Source: Chiua virens (taxonomy: Eukaryota > Basidiomycota > Agaricomycetes > Boletales > Boletaceae). Taken from it: DNA of 64,000 nucleotides. The stretch is from NCBI GenBank assembly GCA_019787685.1, contig JAHNUO010000001.1, positions 1-64,000 of the forward strand, given 5' to 3'. Under the pieces are notes generated by a model. That model was not told the origin of the DNA and did no database searches. It was given only the letters and a program-made list of their open reading frames with translations. The position numbers and the translations under genes were made by a program. Every line of letters begins with the position of its first letter. Position 1 is the first letter of the stretch. This document shows positions 1 to 8,600 of this stretch, in pieces.

Positions 1-1019
1 GACACGGCCGGTGTGCTGCTATCGCGAACAGATGGCGATGATGACGGATCTGGTGGTGATAAAACAGTTGTGTCCTCCGGAGGCAAGTGAGGTGGTCGTG
101 CTAAGCCAGGTGGGTGAGAGGGAAGTGAGTGGGATAAGAGTATGTGCCCAGTTGGCCATTTTGTCATAGCCGAAAACGTCGATCTGCTGAGCTGCAATCT
201 GGTACTATGTGACAGATGGGTAAATGGTGGTGCGAGGTTCGTTGGTGGCAACTTCATAGTCATCCGAGGTAACAGAGGTGGCAAGGCTGGCGTGGTCGGT
301 GGTGAGAGCGATGGGGTGGACGAGTCAGGTTGTGACACATCTGAAGAGGGCAAAGGTGGTTGGATTGGTCGTGGTGATGGATCCGAGAACATCCGGATTG
401 ATGTATGCATGAGTACATCCGGTGGCAGAGAGATTGTGCCTGAGGAGGGTGAGCGTAGTGGGTGAGATGTGTTGGGGCAATCCGGTTCATCTTGCTCCTG
501 TGTTTCAGCATGCGGTCCCACAAATTTGACAGCTGTGAGAGGCAGATCAGCACAGACGGGTTCAATTGAGACATTACCGGATTGCTCAGGATCGCATTCT
601 ACTATCCTTGAATAGACCCGGATGGAATCACTTTGCGGTGTGTGATCTGCTAAATTTGATGAGGTGAATGCTGAGGCAAGGATGGGGTCGGTGGTGATGT
701 CGATGGATGGTTCTGGAACGTAAAGTGGGTAGTCATTGTCGTATGATGAGTACCAGTGCTGGACATCCGCCACAAACGTTGACCAATCTGGCTGCGCTGC
801 TAGTACTTGCTGCGATGTCTGCCATAGCTCAGCGTCTTCTGGGTAGGCATACCAGATGGCTGTATTAATCTTCTGTGCGTCCGTGAGTCTGATGCTTGTA
901 GCTAACTGATTGACATGTTTCAAAAAAGCAGGTAACTGTGACGGAATGGTCGCGTCAAAACATGGGGCACTAGAGGCAGTCCGGAAGGGCAGCTGTAGGA
1001 GATATCCGGGTGATGGCAT
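1..1019 (-). CDS. Gag-like protein of a family-A LTR retrotransposon (partial, runs off the left edge)
   Basis: An uninterrupted minus-strand frame runs from an ATG at 1019 through position 3 at the window edge, about 339 codons; an in-frame stop lies upstream near 1089-1091. The first 100 residues align by eye with the family-E gag near 8850: FDATIPSQLPAF, then IRLTDAQKINTAIWYAYPED and WSTFVADVQHWY, correspond to FDRKMLSKLPCY, LTPTNKVKAALCYVALDEAE and WDAFVSAVKKLY in E. This is the helical capsid-like core of Ty3-type Gag. The rest is Pro/Ser-rich linker; no zinc knuckle is reached before the edge. A family-A LTR lies about 270 bp upstream in the orientation expected of a 5' LTR, so I read this as the 5' end of an A element. 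Unlike most elements here the frame has no stops, so it may be fairly young. Confidence 0.65.
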   Translation of the reverse strand, partial: MPSPGYLLQLPFRTASSAPCFDATIPSQLPAFLKHVNQLATSIRLTDAQKINTAIWYAYPEDAELWQTSQQVLAAQPDWSTFVADVQHWYSSYDNDYPLYVPEPSIDITTDPILASAFTSSNLADHTPQSDSIRVYSRIVECDPEQSGNVSIEPVCADLPLTAVKFVGPHAETQEQDEPDCPNTSHPLRSPSSGTISLPPDVLMHTSIRMFSDPSPRPIQPPLPSSDVSQPDSSTPSLSPPTTPALPPLLPRMTMKLPPTNLAPPFTHLSHSTRLQLSRSTFSAMTKWPTGHILLSHSLPSHPPGLARPPHLPPEDTTVLSPPDPSSSPSVRDSSTPAV

Positions 1020-1291
1020 AGTAACGACTCGGATGGTGGCGCAGGTCCCCGTGTGCCGTGACAGGTGTGTTGTCTGACTCGTCTGACATCACTTAGAGTT
1101 CTGCGGCAGCATAAGGGTAGTGGTGCAGGGTTCAATAGGGACGATTCGGATGCTATGCAAGGAGGTGTTAACTGAGGCAGAAATTTTCTGAGAAGTGAAG
1201 TGAAGGTGTGTCATGAGTGAGGTGAATAATGAGTGGATGGGTTGTCGTTGTCTGTACCAACTTCTGGAAGTCCCTTACGGTGGGCTCTAGT

Positions 1292-1579
1292 TGAAGGTAA
1301 TAAATCCGGGGCGAATCCGGATTAAAACGGATAGAAAAGCGGACACGGCAGTCCGATCTGGATCAAGAAAATACGAGGCAAGGGCTGCGTGACATGGTCT
1401 GGCCAATGCTAAGTACGAATAAGGAGCATCAAAAATAAAATAAAAGAGTCTGAGACAAAACGGGCACGGATACAGCAATCCAGATGAGTTTGCACAATCA
1501 GACAGATCAGGATTGGGATCAGGTGACGACGGGGTGTGGAAACGTGCTATGCGAGCACAGGGAATACCTATTCCCTACA
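1292..1579 (-). repeat. Family-A LTR, internally deleted (probable 5' LTR of the left-edge element)
   Basis: On the minus strand it starts TGTAGGGAATAGG at 1579 and ends TACCTTCA at 1292. Copies at 4430-5048 and 25494-26106 are 613-619 bp; this one is 288 bp because a central block, including the TATA-box region, is missing. It is followed on the minus strand by a 272-nt leader (1291-1020) and then a gag frame. No TSD can be read because the other end lies outside the window. Confidence 0.7.
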
Positions 1580-1939
1580 GTGGAGCCTTCAAAACTTAAT
1601 CTGCCTATTCCTCATCTGTCACTGCTTAATCCATGAGTACATATAACGCTTCCCTTGCATACTTTCGATGCCTGGGAGGTCATCATTTCACGTTCCCCTC
1701 TGTGTGAGCTTGGTTGGTACCTAATACCAAGCTCAGTTTTTCACATTTTTAGTCACATAACATGCACTTTCGATGCCATCCGCTTGTATACGGATCTGCT
1801 TCTGCACATTACTAACTGGTTCATTAATTTTATAGTTCAACTTGATGATCTGCCGTTGTTAGTCGACGTCGCGACTACTTGGCAATGGTCCAAGCATCGT
1901 CTCAAAGCATAAAACATACAGTCAGCCATATGATATGTA
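1580..1939. other. Stretch without a recognised gene
   Basis: This lies between the A LTR and the Tc1 element. It holds an 85-codon open frame (1655-1912) with no family resemblance, and a short inverted repeat around GCTTGGTTGGTACC near 1710. It may be remnant sequence of the element into which Tc1 inserted. I see no coding or regulatory signal I can support. Confidence 0.4.
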
Positions 1940-3526
1940 CAGTGGCTCAAATAACTGTCCCAATGTTTGGATGTTTTTCACTAAACACAATGAAACATGG
2001 TAACCACTAAATCTTACCCAAACCTGTGGGAATATGAAATATAGTACCTACTCCTGGCTTTCTATTGGCCCAAGGGTCAAAGGATTTGAATAGGATTTGA
2101 TGAAATGGCAATCATTTCAAAATGATCACTCATTGGGACAGTTCTTTGACTTTAAGTTTGGATTACACATATTAGACCCTAACATATTGGAAAGTACTTA
2201 CATACATTTGATAATGGTTCTATTATGTTATATTTATGTAACTATCATCAGCTAGCACCATATAAATCCCACCATTTCATAGTAACTTTCCTATCATCAT
2301 TATGAAACCTATCTCCAGCTCTTAAGGGACAATACTGCCTCCTTTCCTTTTCTTAAGCTTTCTTCAAGGAAAATAACCTCTAAAACTGGTCTGGGCAAGT
2401 CTACAGTGTCTAGGGTCCTTCAGGAAATCCAGCTAGACAAGATTAAACATCTTGGTGGTCACCTTTCAAAGTTTTCATTTACCAGCAAAAGGGCTATTGT
2501 ACTATAGATCATTACTGGCAAGGCCAAAAATGCTGTTCAGCTCACTATACTTATCAATACCATTATTGATACTCCTCTCTACCTCAGACAGTCAGAAATA
2601 CCCTCAAGGAAGCCTCTTTGAAAGCTATGGTAGAGAACAAAAACCTCTTCTCTTCAAGAGTCACAAGAAAGGATGGTTGGTCTATGCTTTCAAATACTAG
2701 CATTGGGGTGTTGAGGGTGGGAAAATGGTTGTATAGTTAAATGAGACTAAAGTCAATAGGATTGGGTCATATAAACAAGAGTATGTGTGGAAAAAGGCAG
2801 GAGAGTAGTTGATTACTATAGATATAGTCAAGCATAGAGGAGGCTATGGGCCTATATAGGATGGAATGGAGTGGGAGTTTAGAGTGAGATGTACAGAAGG
2901 ATGGGTGCTGAGCAGTATGTGACAATTTGATAGCAGGGGTTGCTGGAAAACATTGAAGAATTTTAAATTTCAGAAGGTGATATCATTTTGCAATAAGATA
3001 ATGATCCTGAACATACCTCTAAAAGAGTTCAGACCTGGGTCAAAGATCAAGAGATTGGATCTTTAGATTGGCCTGTACAGTCTCTAGACCTTAGTTCCTT
3101 TGAACATACCTGAAATCATCTCAAAAAATGACTTTCAGCTCATAAAGGTGCCCCTAAAGGAGTTTATCATTTATAGGAGAGGTTAGTAGAGGAGTGGGGG
3201 AATATGTGTGCAGAATAGCATCAGAAATGGATTAAAAGCATGCATAGAAGGCTTTAAGCAGTTATCAAGACCAAAGGAGGTCATATCAAATATTAAATAC
3301 TTACATTTATATAAAGTCAAAAAACTGTCCCAATGAGTGATCATTTTGAAATGATTGCCATTTCATCAAATCCTATTCAAATCCTTTGACCCTTGGGCCA
3401 ATAGAAAGCCAGGAGTAGGTACTATATTTCATATTCCCACAGGTTTGGGTAAGGTTTAGTGGTTACCGCGTTTTATTGCATTTAGTGAAAAACATCCAAA
3501 CATTGGGACAGTTGTTTGAGCCACTG
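1940..3526 (+). mobile_element. Tc1/mariner-type DNA transposon, degenerate, with long terminal inverted repeats
   Basis: The element begins CAGTGGCTCAAA and ends with its inverse, flanked by TA at 1938-1939 and 3527-3528, the TA target duplication of the Tc1/mariner superfamily. The inverted repeats are about 215 bp (1940-2154 and 3312-3526), over 90% alike by eye. Within each repeat the outer site TCAAATAACTGTCCCAATG recurs near the inner end in inverted orientation (TCAAAGAACTGTCCCAATG). The 1587-bp size matches Tc1 elements. The central region carries a decayed transposase. Confidence 0.9.
2383..3297 (+). pseudogene. Tc1 transposase pseudogene
   Basis: Translated pieces recognisable as Tc1 transposase appear in order. 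There is a helix-turn-helix segment KTGLGKSTVSRVLQEIQLDK near 2383. A DDE-core segment DNDPEHTSKRVQTWVKDQ begins near 2998, followed by LDWPVQSLDLSSFEHT, which corresponds to the family's SPDLNPIEHLW motif. The C-terminus reads KSMHRRLKAVIKTKGGHIKY. Many in-frame stops separate these blocks, so no functional enzyme is encoded. A second, different Tc1 C-terminus occurs at 28412-28482. Confidence 0.85.
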
Positions 3527-3528
3527 TA

Positions 3529-4025
3529 TGTGTCTCTATCCCGGGATTTGACCGGCGCTCTCTATCTCACCCCGGGATTCAATCCGGTGCCTCTAAAACA
3601 ACGAAAACTGCCACTAAACACACAGACAATTCATATGGTACACTCTTTCCTTTGATACAACAAGACAGAAAAATAAAACAACAAAACCATCTGTATACTG
3701 CCAGTTCCTTTGCCTTCAATCATAACTGTTGCTATTTAGATATTCACTTTCACTACTACTTTTGTCTCATCCGAAACCAAATACTGTCATATGCAATCCA
3801 GCTGCTCGGCAAAGCAATTCATGCAGGTATAGACTCGAAAGATGCCCAAAGAAGACAACCCAGATGGACAACCGCACCCCGTATTAATTATTCTTGTTTC
3901 TTTTCACTCACATTTCATTTTATTAATCACTTTCCATTTGTTGCTTACTTAGGGATCATGACCGGATTGGACAGAGGACACGGATCGATTGCTATACTAC
4001 GACACAGCGGGAGCGACGACGCTAT
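3529..4025. other. 3' flank of the locus-1 antisense gene; no gene recognised
   Basis: By position this matches the tract between pol and the antisense gene in the other two E loci (15295-15760 and 51208-51673). It shares with them an A-rich tract (near 3655-3690 here) and the short block TACTTAGGGATC just beyond the antisense gene's 3' end. A 179-codon plus-strand frame covering much of it (3652-4191) overlaps the antisense gene and looks fortuitous. Confidence 0.4.
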
Positions 4026-6565
4026 CTACAGAAGCCATAGTACGGCCTTCACCTTCTCCAACTCAGCCTCCTTCAATGTGATTGCCGTCCCTTTATCTGC
4101 CAACTGCATCTCGAGCGTCTTGTACTTGGTTTTGGAGGCGAGCAGCTCTGCCTCCATAGTGAGCATGGCCTGTTTGGCCGCGTCAACCTGAGAGCATGTG
4201 GGTCTGTCTTGACCCAATGTCTTCTGCTTCTTCTTGGGGCCCGTATCCTCTTCCTCCTCATTGTCCATGATGGATAGCTTAGCTTTAGGACGTGGCTTCA
4301 GCCTTGCCTTGCGCGTATCCAGAACCGGATTGGACGGTTCCACGAAGAGTCAGCGCGGTGGTACGAATACCACCGGTTTTTGCAAAGCTAAACCATGTAT
4401 TAATACACGCAGACTGATGAGCAACACGTTGAAGGTAATAAATCCCAGCTGTAGTGCAATACTCAGTGGGATTGGAAGAATAGAAAAGAGGGTGAAGGAA
4501 TGTGATTTCGTTTGACCCAGGGACAACACTGAGTTGGTGAACGACGAGAAATGGTTTTTGAGTAGTCTGACATGAATCCGAGGCAAATCCGGATTAAAAC
4601 GGATAGAAAAGCAGACATGGCAGTCCGATCCCGATTGAGAAAATACGAGGAGAGCGAGAGAAAATGAACGTCGACCGAAAATGATGTGAGACAGATGCAC
4701 ACAGGCAAAAGCTACTGTATTTTGTCAATACAGTGAATTTATCGTCCTCGGGAATACCCTTAGACTCGTCCTAAGTATGGATAATAATAAAAAGAAGGTT
4801 TTCATATGGTATAAAGTTCAAGAGGCACCCGAACATCCCTGCAAGGGCTGCGTGACATGGTCTAGCCAATGCTAAGTACAAATAAGGAGCATCAAAAATA
4901 AAATAAAAGAGTCCGAGACAAAATGGGCGCGGATACAGCAATCCGGATGAGTTCGCACAAGCAGACAGATTGGGATTGGGATTGGGATTGGGTGACGACA
5001 GGGTGCGGAAACGTGCTATGTGAGCACAGGGAATACCTATTGCCTACAGCGTTATTACTCACCTGGGACCCTCGTCGCTTCTGCCTTCCCATCCGTCTTC
5101 GCCCTCTTGCCGCCACGTCCACTTGAATATGTGCAGCTCTGGCAGTCCTTTCCGCAGTGTCTGCATACACAACTGGGGACCCCAAAGCAGGGGTACCCTG
5201 TGCCTTCGCACCGCTCACACGGCACCTTGTGGTCGATGTCGCCTTCCTCCTGCAGCAAATTGGTATGGGTCAGCGGTGTACTCTTGACTGTGCTGCTTTC
5301 GACAATAATCGGCTCATTCTCATTCTCCGACTCGTTCTCCATCACAATGGGACGCTGTGTGTATAACCTAGTTAGCATCGCGCATACCAGATATGTATCC
5401 AGACACACACCTTCCGTTTCTCTCTCCCATCTGGCGCTTTCCCCTTCTCCACACGCCTTCCTTGCACCTTCTCGTCTCCCGTGTCCTCTCTTTCCTCACC
5501 CTCGTGCACTGCTGCCGTCGCCTTCGCCGTGTCATCAGCCACCTTTCATAGCTTCTTGGCTGTGTCCCACTGTTCCATCGCCTTCTGTGACTCTTGAATC
5601 GTGAGGGTAACCGCGTTGTCAACCCGAGCCTTGACACTGGTGTCCCGAGCCTGTCAAAGGCAATCGCTGAGATGTTTCTGTAAAAAACAAATTGTTCGTG
5701 GTTAGTACACGATGAGACGTGATCGGTTAACTACGTACCAGGATCTCATCCCATTCCTGTTACAACCTAGAACAAACATAGACTATGAGTTACTTGCGAG
5801 TGGTTGTAGTGGTCAGTGTAAGGAATGAATGCAAGTGAGTCTGACGAGTGAGGCGAGAACTACAGAGGAGATCCATCTATGAGAGACAATGGGGAATATC
5901 CAAAGGTGAACTTTGCTTATATACTAAAAGTACAATGGAGTTGTAATCAGAGTATGAATACATGAGATAAGTAATAGTGTCCTGATTGGTAGATAAGGTG
6001 TGATAACATGAGGTATCAGCATGTATGTGAGTCATAGATAAGAACATGAGGGAACAATGCTGTAACAATGCAGTATAAGCATGTTATGAGATAAGCACTG
6101 CTTTAATAATAGTTATGAGTCATATGGAATCATGGATAAGAGATAACATGTGAATACATGTGTGTTGTGCATGGGTTATGACATTGTGTGAGTACACATG
6201 GCTAATGATGATGATATAAATATCATGATGTGGGAGCCAATAGGATATGGTCCTGAGTATAGCTTTCGCATGAGGCAAAGTATGCTGTAATAGATATTGT
6301 GTATCTTGTATGATGGAGTAGAGATTGAGTAGGAAGGCAAAAAGATAATGAGTGAAATGTGATTATAACAATGCCTCTCGCCACATCGTCTGCTCCTTGG
6401 CCAGGTCCTCCCTATCATCTGGGATTGTCTTTGCAAAGTCCCTGGCATGTCCGTTCACATGCTTCAGCTCTGTCTCGGTGAAGATGTGTGGTTCATATGG
6501 ATCAACCGCTTTCTGCGTGTCCACATATTTGAGGATCAACTCGGCATATGACAGAGTGGAAGTTT
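4026..6565 (-). pseudogene. Antisense Zn-cluster gene of an E-type element, locus 1 (broken)
   Basis: This is a diverged relative of the intact gene at 49954-51207, with the same order of parts. Exon 1 (about 6565-6370) contains IPDDREDLAKEQTMWREALL, matching VPDDKEELQEEQEGW in the intact copy, but lacks a start ATG. A middle exon (about 5630-5411) contains TIQESQKAMEQWDTAKKL and one stop. A 5'-GTGTGT...ACAG intron (about 5411-5356) has a GCTAAC branch-like site. The cysteine exon (about 5355-5075) reads CERCEGTGYPCFGVPSCVC, followed by further Cys and SSGRGGKR. The last exon (4343-4026) has an acidic stretch, the basic patch GPKKKQKT and a heptad-like coiled coil ending ELEKVKAVL. A solo A LTR sits in the intron before the last exon. 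The missing start and the internal stop indicate a pseudogene. Confidence 0.65.
4430..5048 (-). repeat. Solo family-A LTR inside an intron of the locus-1 gene
   Basis: A 619-bp LTR, TGTAGG to TTCA on the minus strand, with a TATA-like element. The flanking tetranucleotides are ACGT (4426-4429) and GCGT (5049-5052), a possibly decayed 4-bp TSD. It lies just inside a GTGAGT donor (near 5062), so its insertion need not have broken the reading frame. A short (GATTGG)4 microsatellite is at 4969-4993. Confidence 0.85.
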
Positions 6566-6663
6566 AAATGATAAAAAGAATGGAAGAGCAGTGTGGATGC
6601 GACATGTTCAAGTAATGTCCAGTGGTGCATTGTTCAGTTTTCAAACCCAGCTCGCGTGTGCAT

Positions 6664-6688
6664 CACGTGACCGACTGAGGACAGTTGG
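6664..6688. promoter_or_regulatory. CACGTG palindrome plus imperfect hairpin between antisense gene and E LTR (locus 1)
   Basis: CACGTG at 6664-6669 is followed by CCGACTGAGGACAGTTGG (6671-6688), an inverted repeat around the loop AGGA. The same arrangement, better preserved, occurs at 19805-19830 and 49811-49836, always between the start of the antisense gene and the TG of the 3' LTR. Confidence 0.5.
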
Positions 6689-6707
6689 AATCCAAGTTCC
6701 CCTTGGG

Positions 6708-7365
6708 TGTAGGAGTTAGATACTCCCTATGGTTGTAGGATACCTTTTCCTCGCTCTTCATCATGTCCTATCACCTCCCATCTCATCCGCCATCGACTTT
6801 GTGCCAGCCCAGTTTCATTCCTAGCATTTACAGATCATCTGAATCCATCTGAATCCAATCCGAGTCCAATCCGAGTCAACACGATCCAATCCAGTTCCAT
6901 CGTATGTATTCTGCTTCATCCGATTTGACTTGTTCTGCTCGATTTGGCCTTATTAAGGTCATTACTATCCTAACACCTTTTCTTTCTTTGTCATCTACAA
7001 GGTTTGACCCTCCTTCTTAGCATACTCACCCTATGTTGATCCTGTACACTTACTTAGGGTCGGATGACCTTTAACAGTCCTGGGTTATGCCCAGGACTAT
7101 AAAACCATGTCTCTAACACAAAAATAGGACTTTCTGCATTCAGGAGATCTCCTGTTTACTCTCCCATGTGTGAGTGAGCTGGATAGTTTCTCTTTTACCT
7201 CGTCCTATCGTTCCTCTTGCCTTGCCTCCACCTGGATACTTTTACATCGACCACTTTTCATTCTGGATTGTTCAGCAGCCTCTAGGACTCTTAGACAAAC
7301 CCGAACCCTTCATTCCTTCAAATATAACCCCCCTTGGGACAAACCTATCACCCCACCTTTCTTCA
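6708..7365 (+). repeat. Family-E LTR (diverged, probable 3' LTR of the locus-1 element)
   Basis: It starts TGTAGGAGTTAG and ends CACCTTTCTTCA, matching the two ends of other E LTRs, with a TATA box TATAAAA at 7098. Its start abuts the antisense gene's upstream block exactly as in the other two loci. The interior is clearly diverged from E1-E4, so this is an older or different subfamily. It lies about 20 bp beyond the kinase stop codon. Confidence 0.65.
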
Positions 7366-7385
7366 TATGACCTATTATTAGTTTT

Positions 7386-7716
7386 CTACACCACATTGAT
7401 CAGCTTTTCGTGCACAAACATCAAAATGTCCACATCTGGCAGACGATCTATTAGCTCAAACAACCAACACCAGATCATGAACTCCCACTGGGTGTCTGTC
7501 ACAACACTGCTCTTGGGCTGCCTTGGATATTCTCCTTGGGATATGTTGAGGATGACAGTGCCGTCCACGAGGTAATGATACAGTATTTTTCTGGTCAAGG
7601 TCTGTATATCAAGAAGACAAGCATCGTGTGGAGACAGTACGTCAGCCTCACTTGTTCAGCTAGGCAAGCATTGAAACTCACCTGGAGCATGATACTACCA
7701 AAGGAATATATGTTGC
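7386..7716 (-). pseudogene. C-terminal part of a TKL-like protein kinase gene, interrupted by an E element
   Basis: On the minus strand, exon 7716-7682 encodes NIYSFGSIMLQ. An 80-bp GTGAGT...ACAG intron (7681-7602) follows, and exon 7601-7386 encodes TLTRKILYHYLVDGTVILN, then QGEYPRQPKSSVVTDTQW, a Cys-Trp and RLPDVDILMFV to a TAG stop. YSFG with its preceding Asp is kinase subdomain IX, and the remainder matches the C-lobe end of the kinase families expanded in Agaricomycetes. The upstream side of the break is at 21269-21296: joining the two sides across one 4-bp TSD reads PMVQSDIYSFGSIML, restoring the invariant SD. The N-lobe and active-site loop are not in the window. This is the only host-like gene recognised. 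Confidence 0.75.
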
Positions 7717-8598
7717 TGAAGAAAACAAAAATGGGCTGGTGTGACAGGACCAGGATTAGTGGAACGGTCAGATAGAAAGAACAGGGATGGGTGCGAGTAT
7801 GACTCGTCCCAAGGGGTTCTGAGGTTGGAGATGAAGTGTCAAGGCGTTGACAAGAGCTTTGAAAGCAATCTGGACGTGTTCCCGGGTGAAACCATACGAG
7901 AATCAACAAAACCGGCCGAAATGCAGACAGTCAGATAGTTCAGTGACAAGGCAGAGACTTGAGCACAATGGTGATTGAATACAAGTAAGAGCGGATAGAA
8001 AAGATAGTTAAATGGACAAGGTGACTTAGAATGCAAGAGAAACGGGGATCGAAAGATGAAATTTTTATTTATGAACACAAATTTTATAATCTCAGGTATT
8101 CCCGGGACTTTTACAGCAGATAAAGTATCAAATAAATAAGGAAAGTGTACGTATACAGAGCCGTCTCTCATGGAGATCGACCCATGAAAAGGAAAACAAT
8201 GTTCTGTCAAGGTGGGATAAAGTTTGATCCATGAATCAATGGACTACCTTTGAAATGTTGTACAACCCGACTATCCATACCTTATAACCAATCGGATATG
8301 TGTCGATAACACAGAACCATCTGAAAAGAATCTAAGAAGGTACAAAATAAAATGGAAATTGGACAAAAGAGAGTTGATTAGTGTGCATTGTGTGATCCCA
8401 ATCGAGCAACCCGATTTGGTCACCTTGCACGAAAACATGTAGGAACAAAAAACAAAACATATGAATATGGGTTGGATCCACTCAGATGGACACAGGACTG
8501 CAACGGACAGATAGGACAATCGATATGAGCAGTCTGGGCATCCTGTAAACAAACCTGGAATACAGGTTTATCACCTCAAGGGGTCATTGACTTCTACA
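7717..8598 (-). repeat. Family-E LTR copy E1
   Basis: 882 bp. Minus-strand start TGTAGAAGTCAATGACC at 8598, end TTTTCTTCA at 7717. It is nearly the same length as E4 (886 bp). Its TG end abuts the truncated 5' side of the plus-strand gag, so it does not serve as that gag's 5' LTR. Differences from E3 and E4 are mostly CG versus TG or CA. Confidence 0.85.
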
Positions 8599-8600
8599 GC

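Noticed and set aside
1655..1912. 85-codon frame as a small gene
   Set aside because: No family resemblance, low-complexity hydrophobic composition, no supporting context.
2452..2700. 82-codon frame as an independent gene
   Set aside because: It overlaps the decayed Tc1 transposase in another frame.
4969..4993. (GATTGG)4 repeat as part of a CRISPR or minisatellite array
   Set aside because: Only four short units without spacers, inside an LTR; a simple microsatellite.
5020..5604. 194-codon plus-strand frame as a Ser/Pro-rich protein
   Set aside because: It is antisense to the cysteine and middle exons of the locus-1 gene and crosses an LTR boundary.
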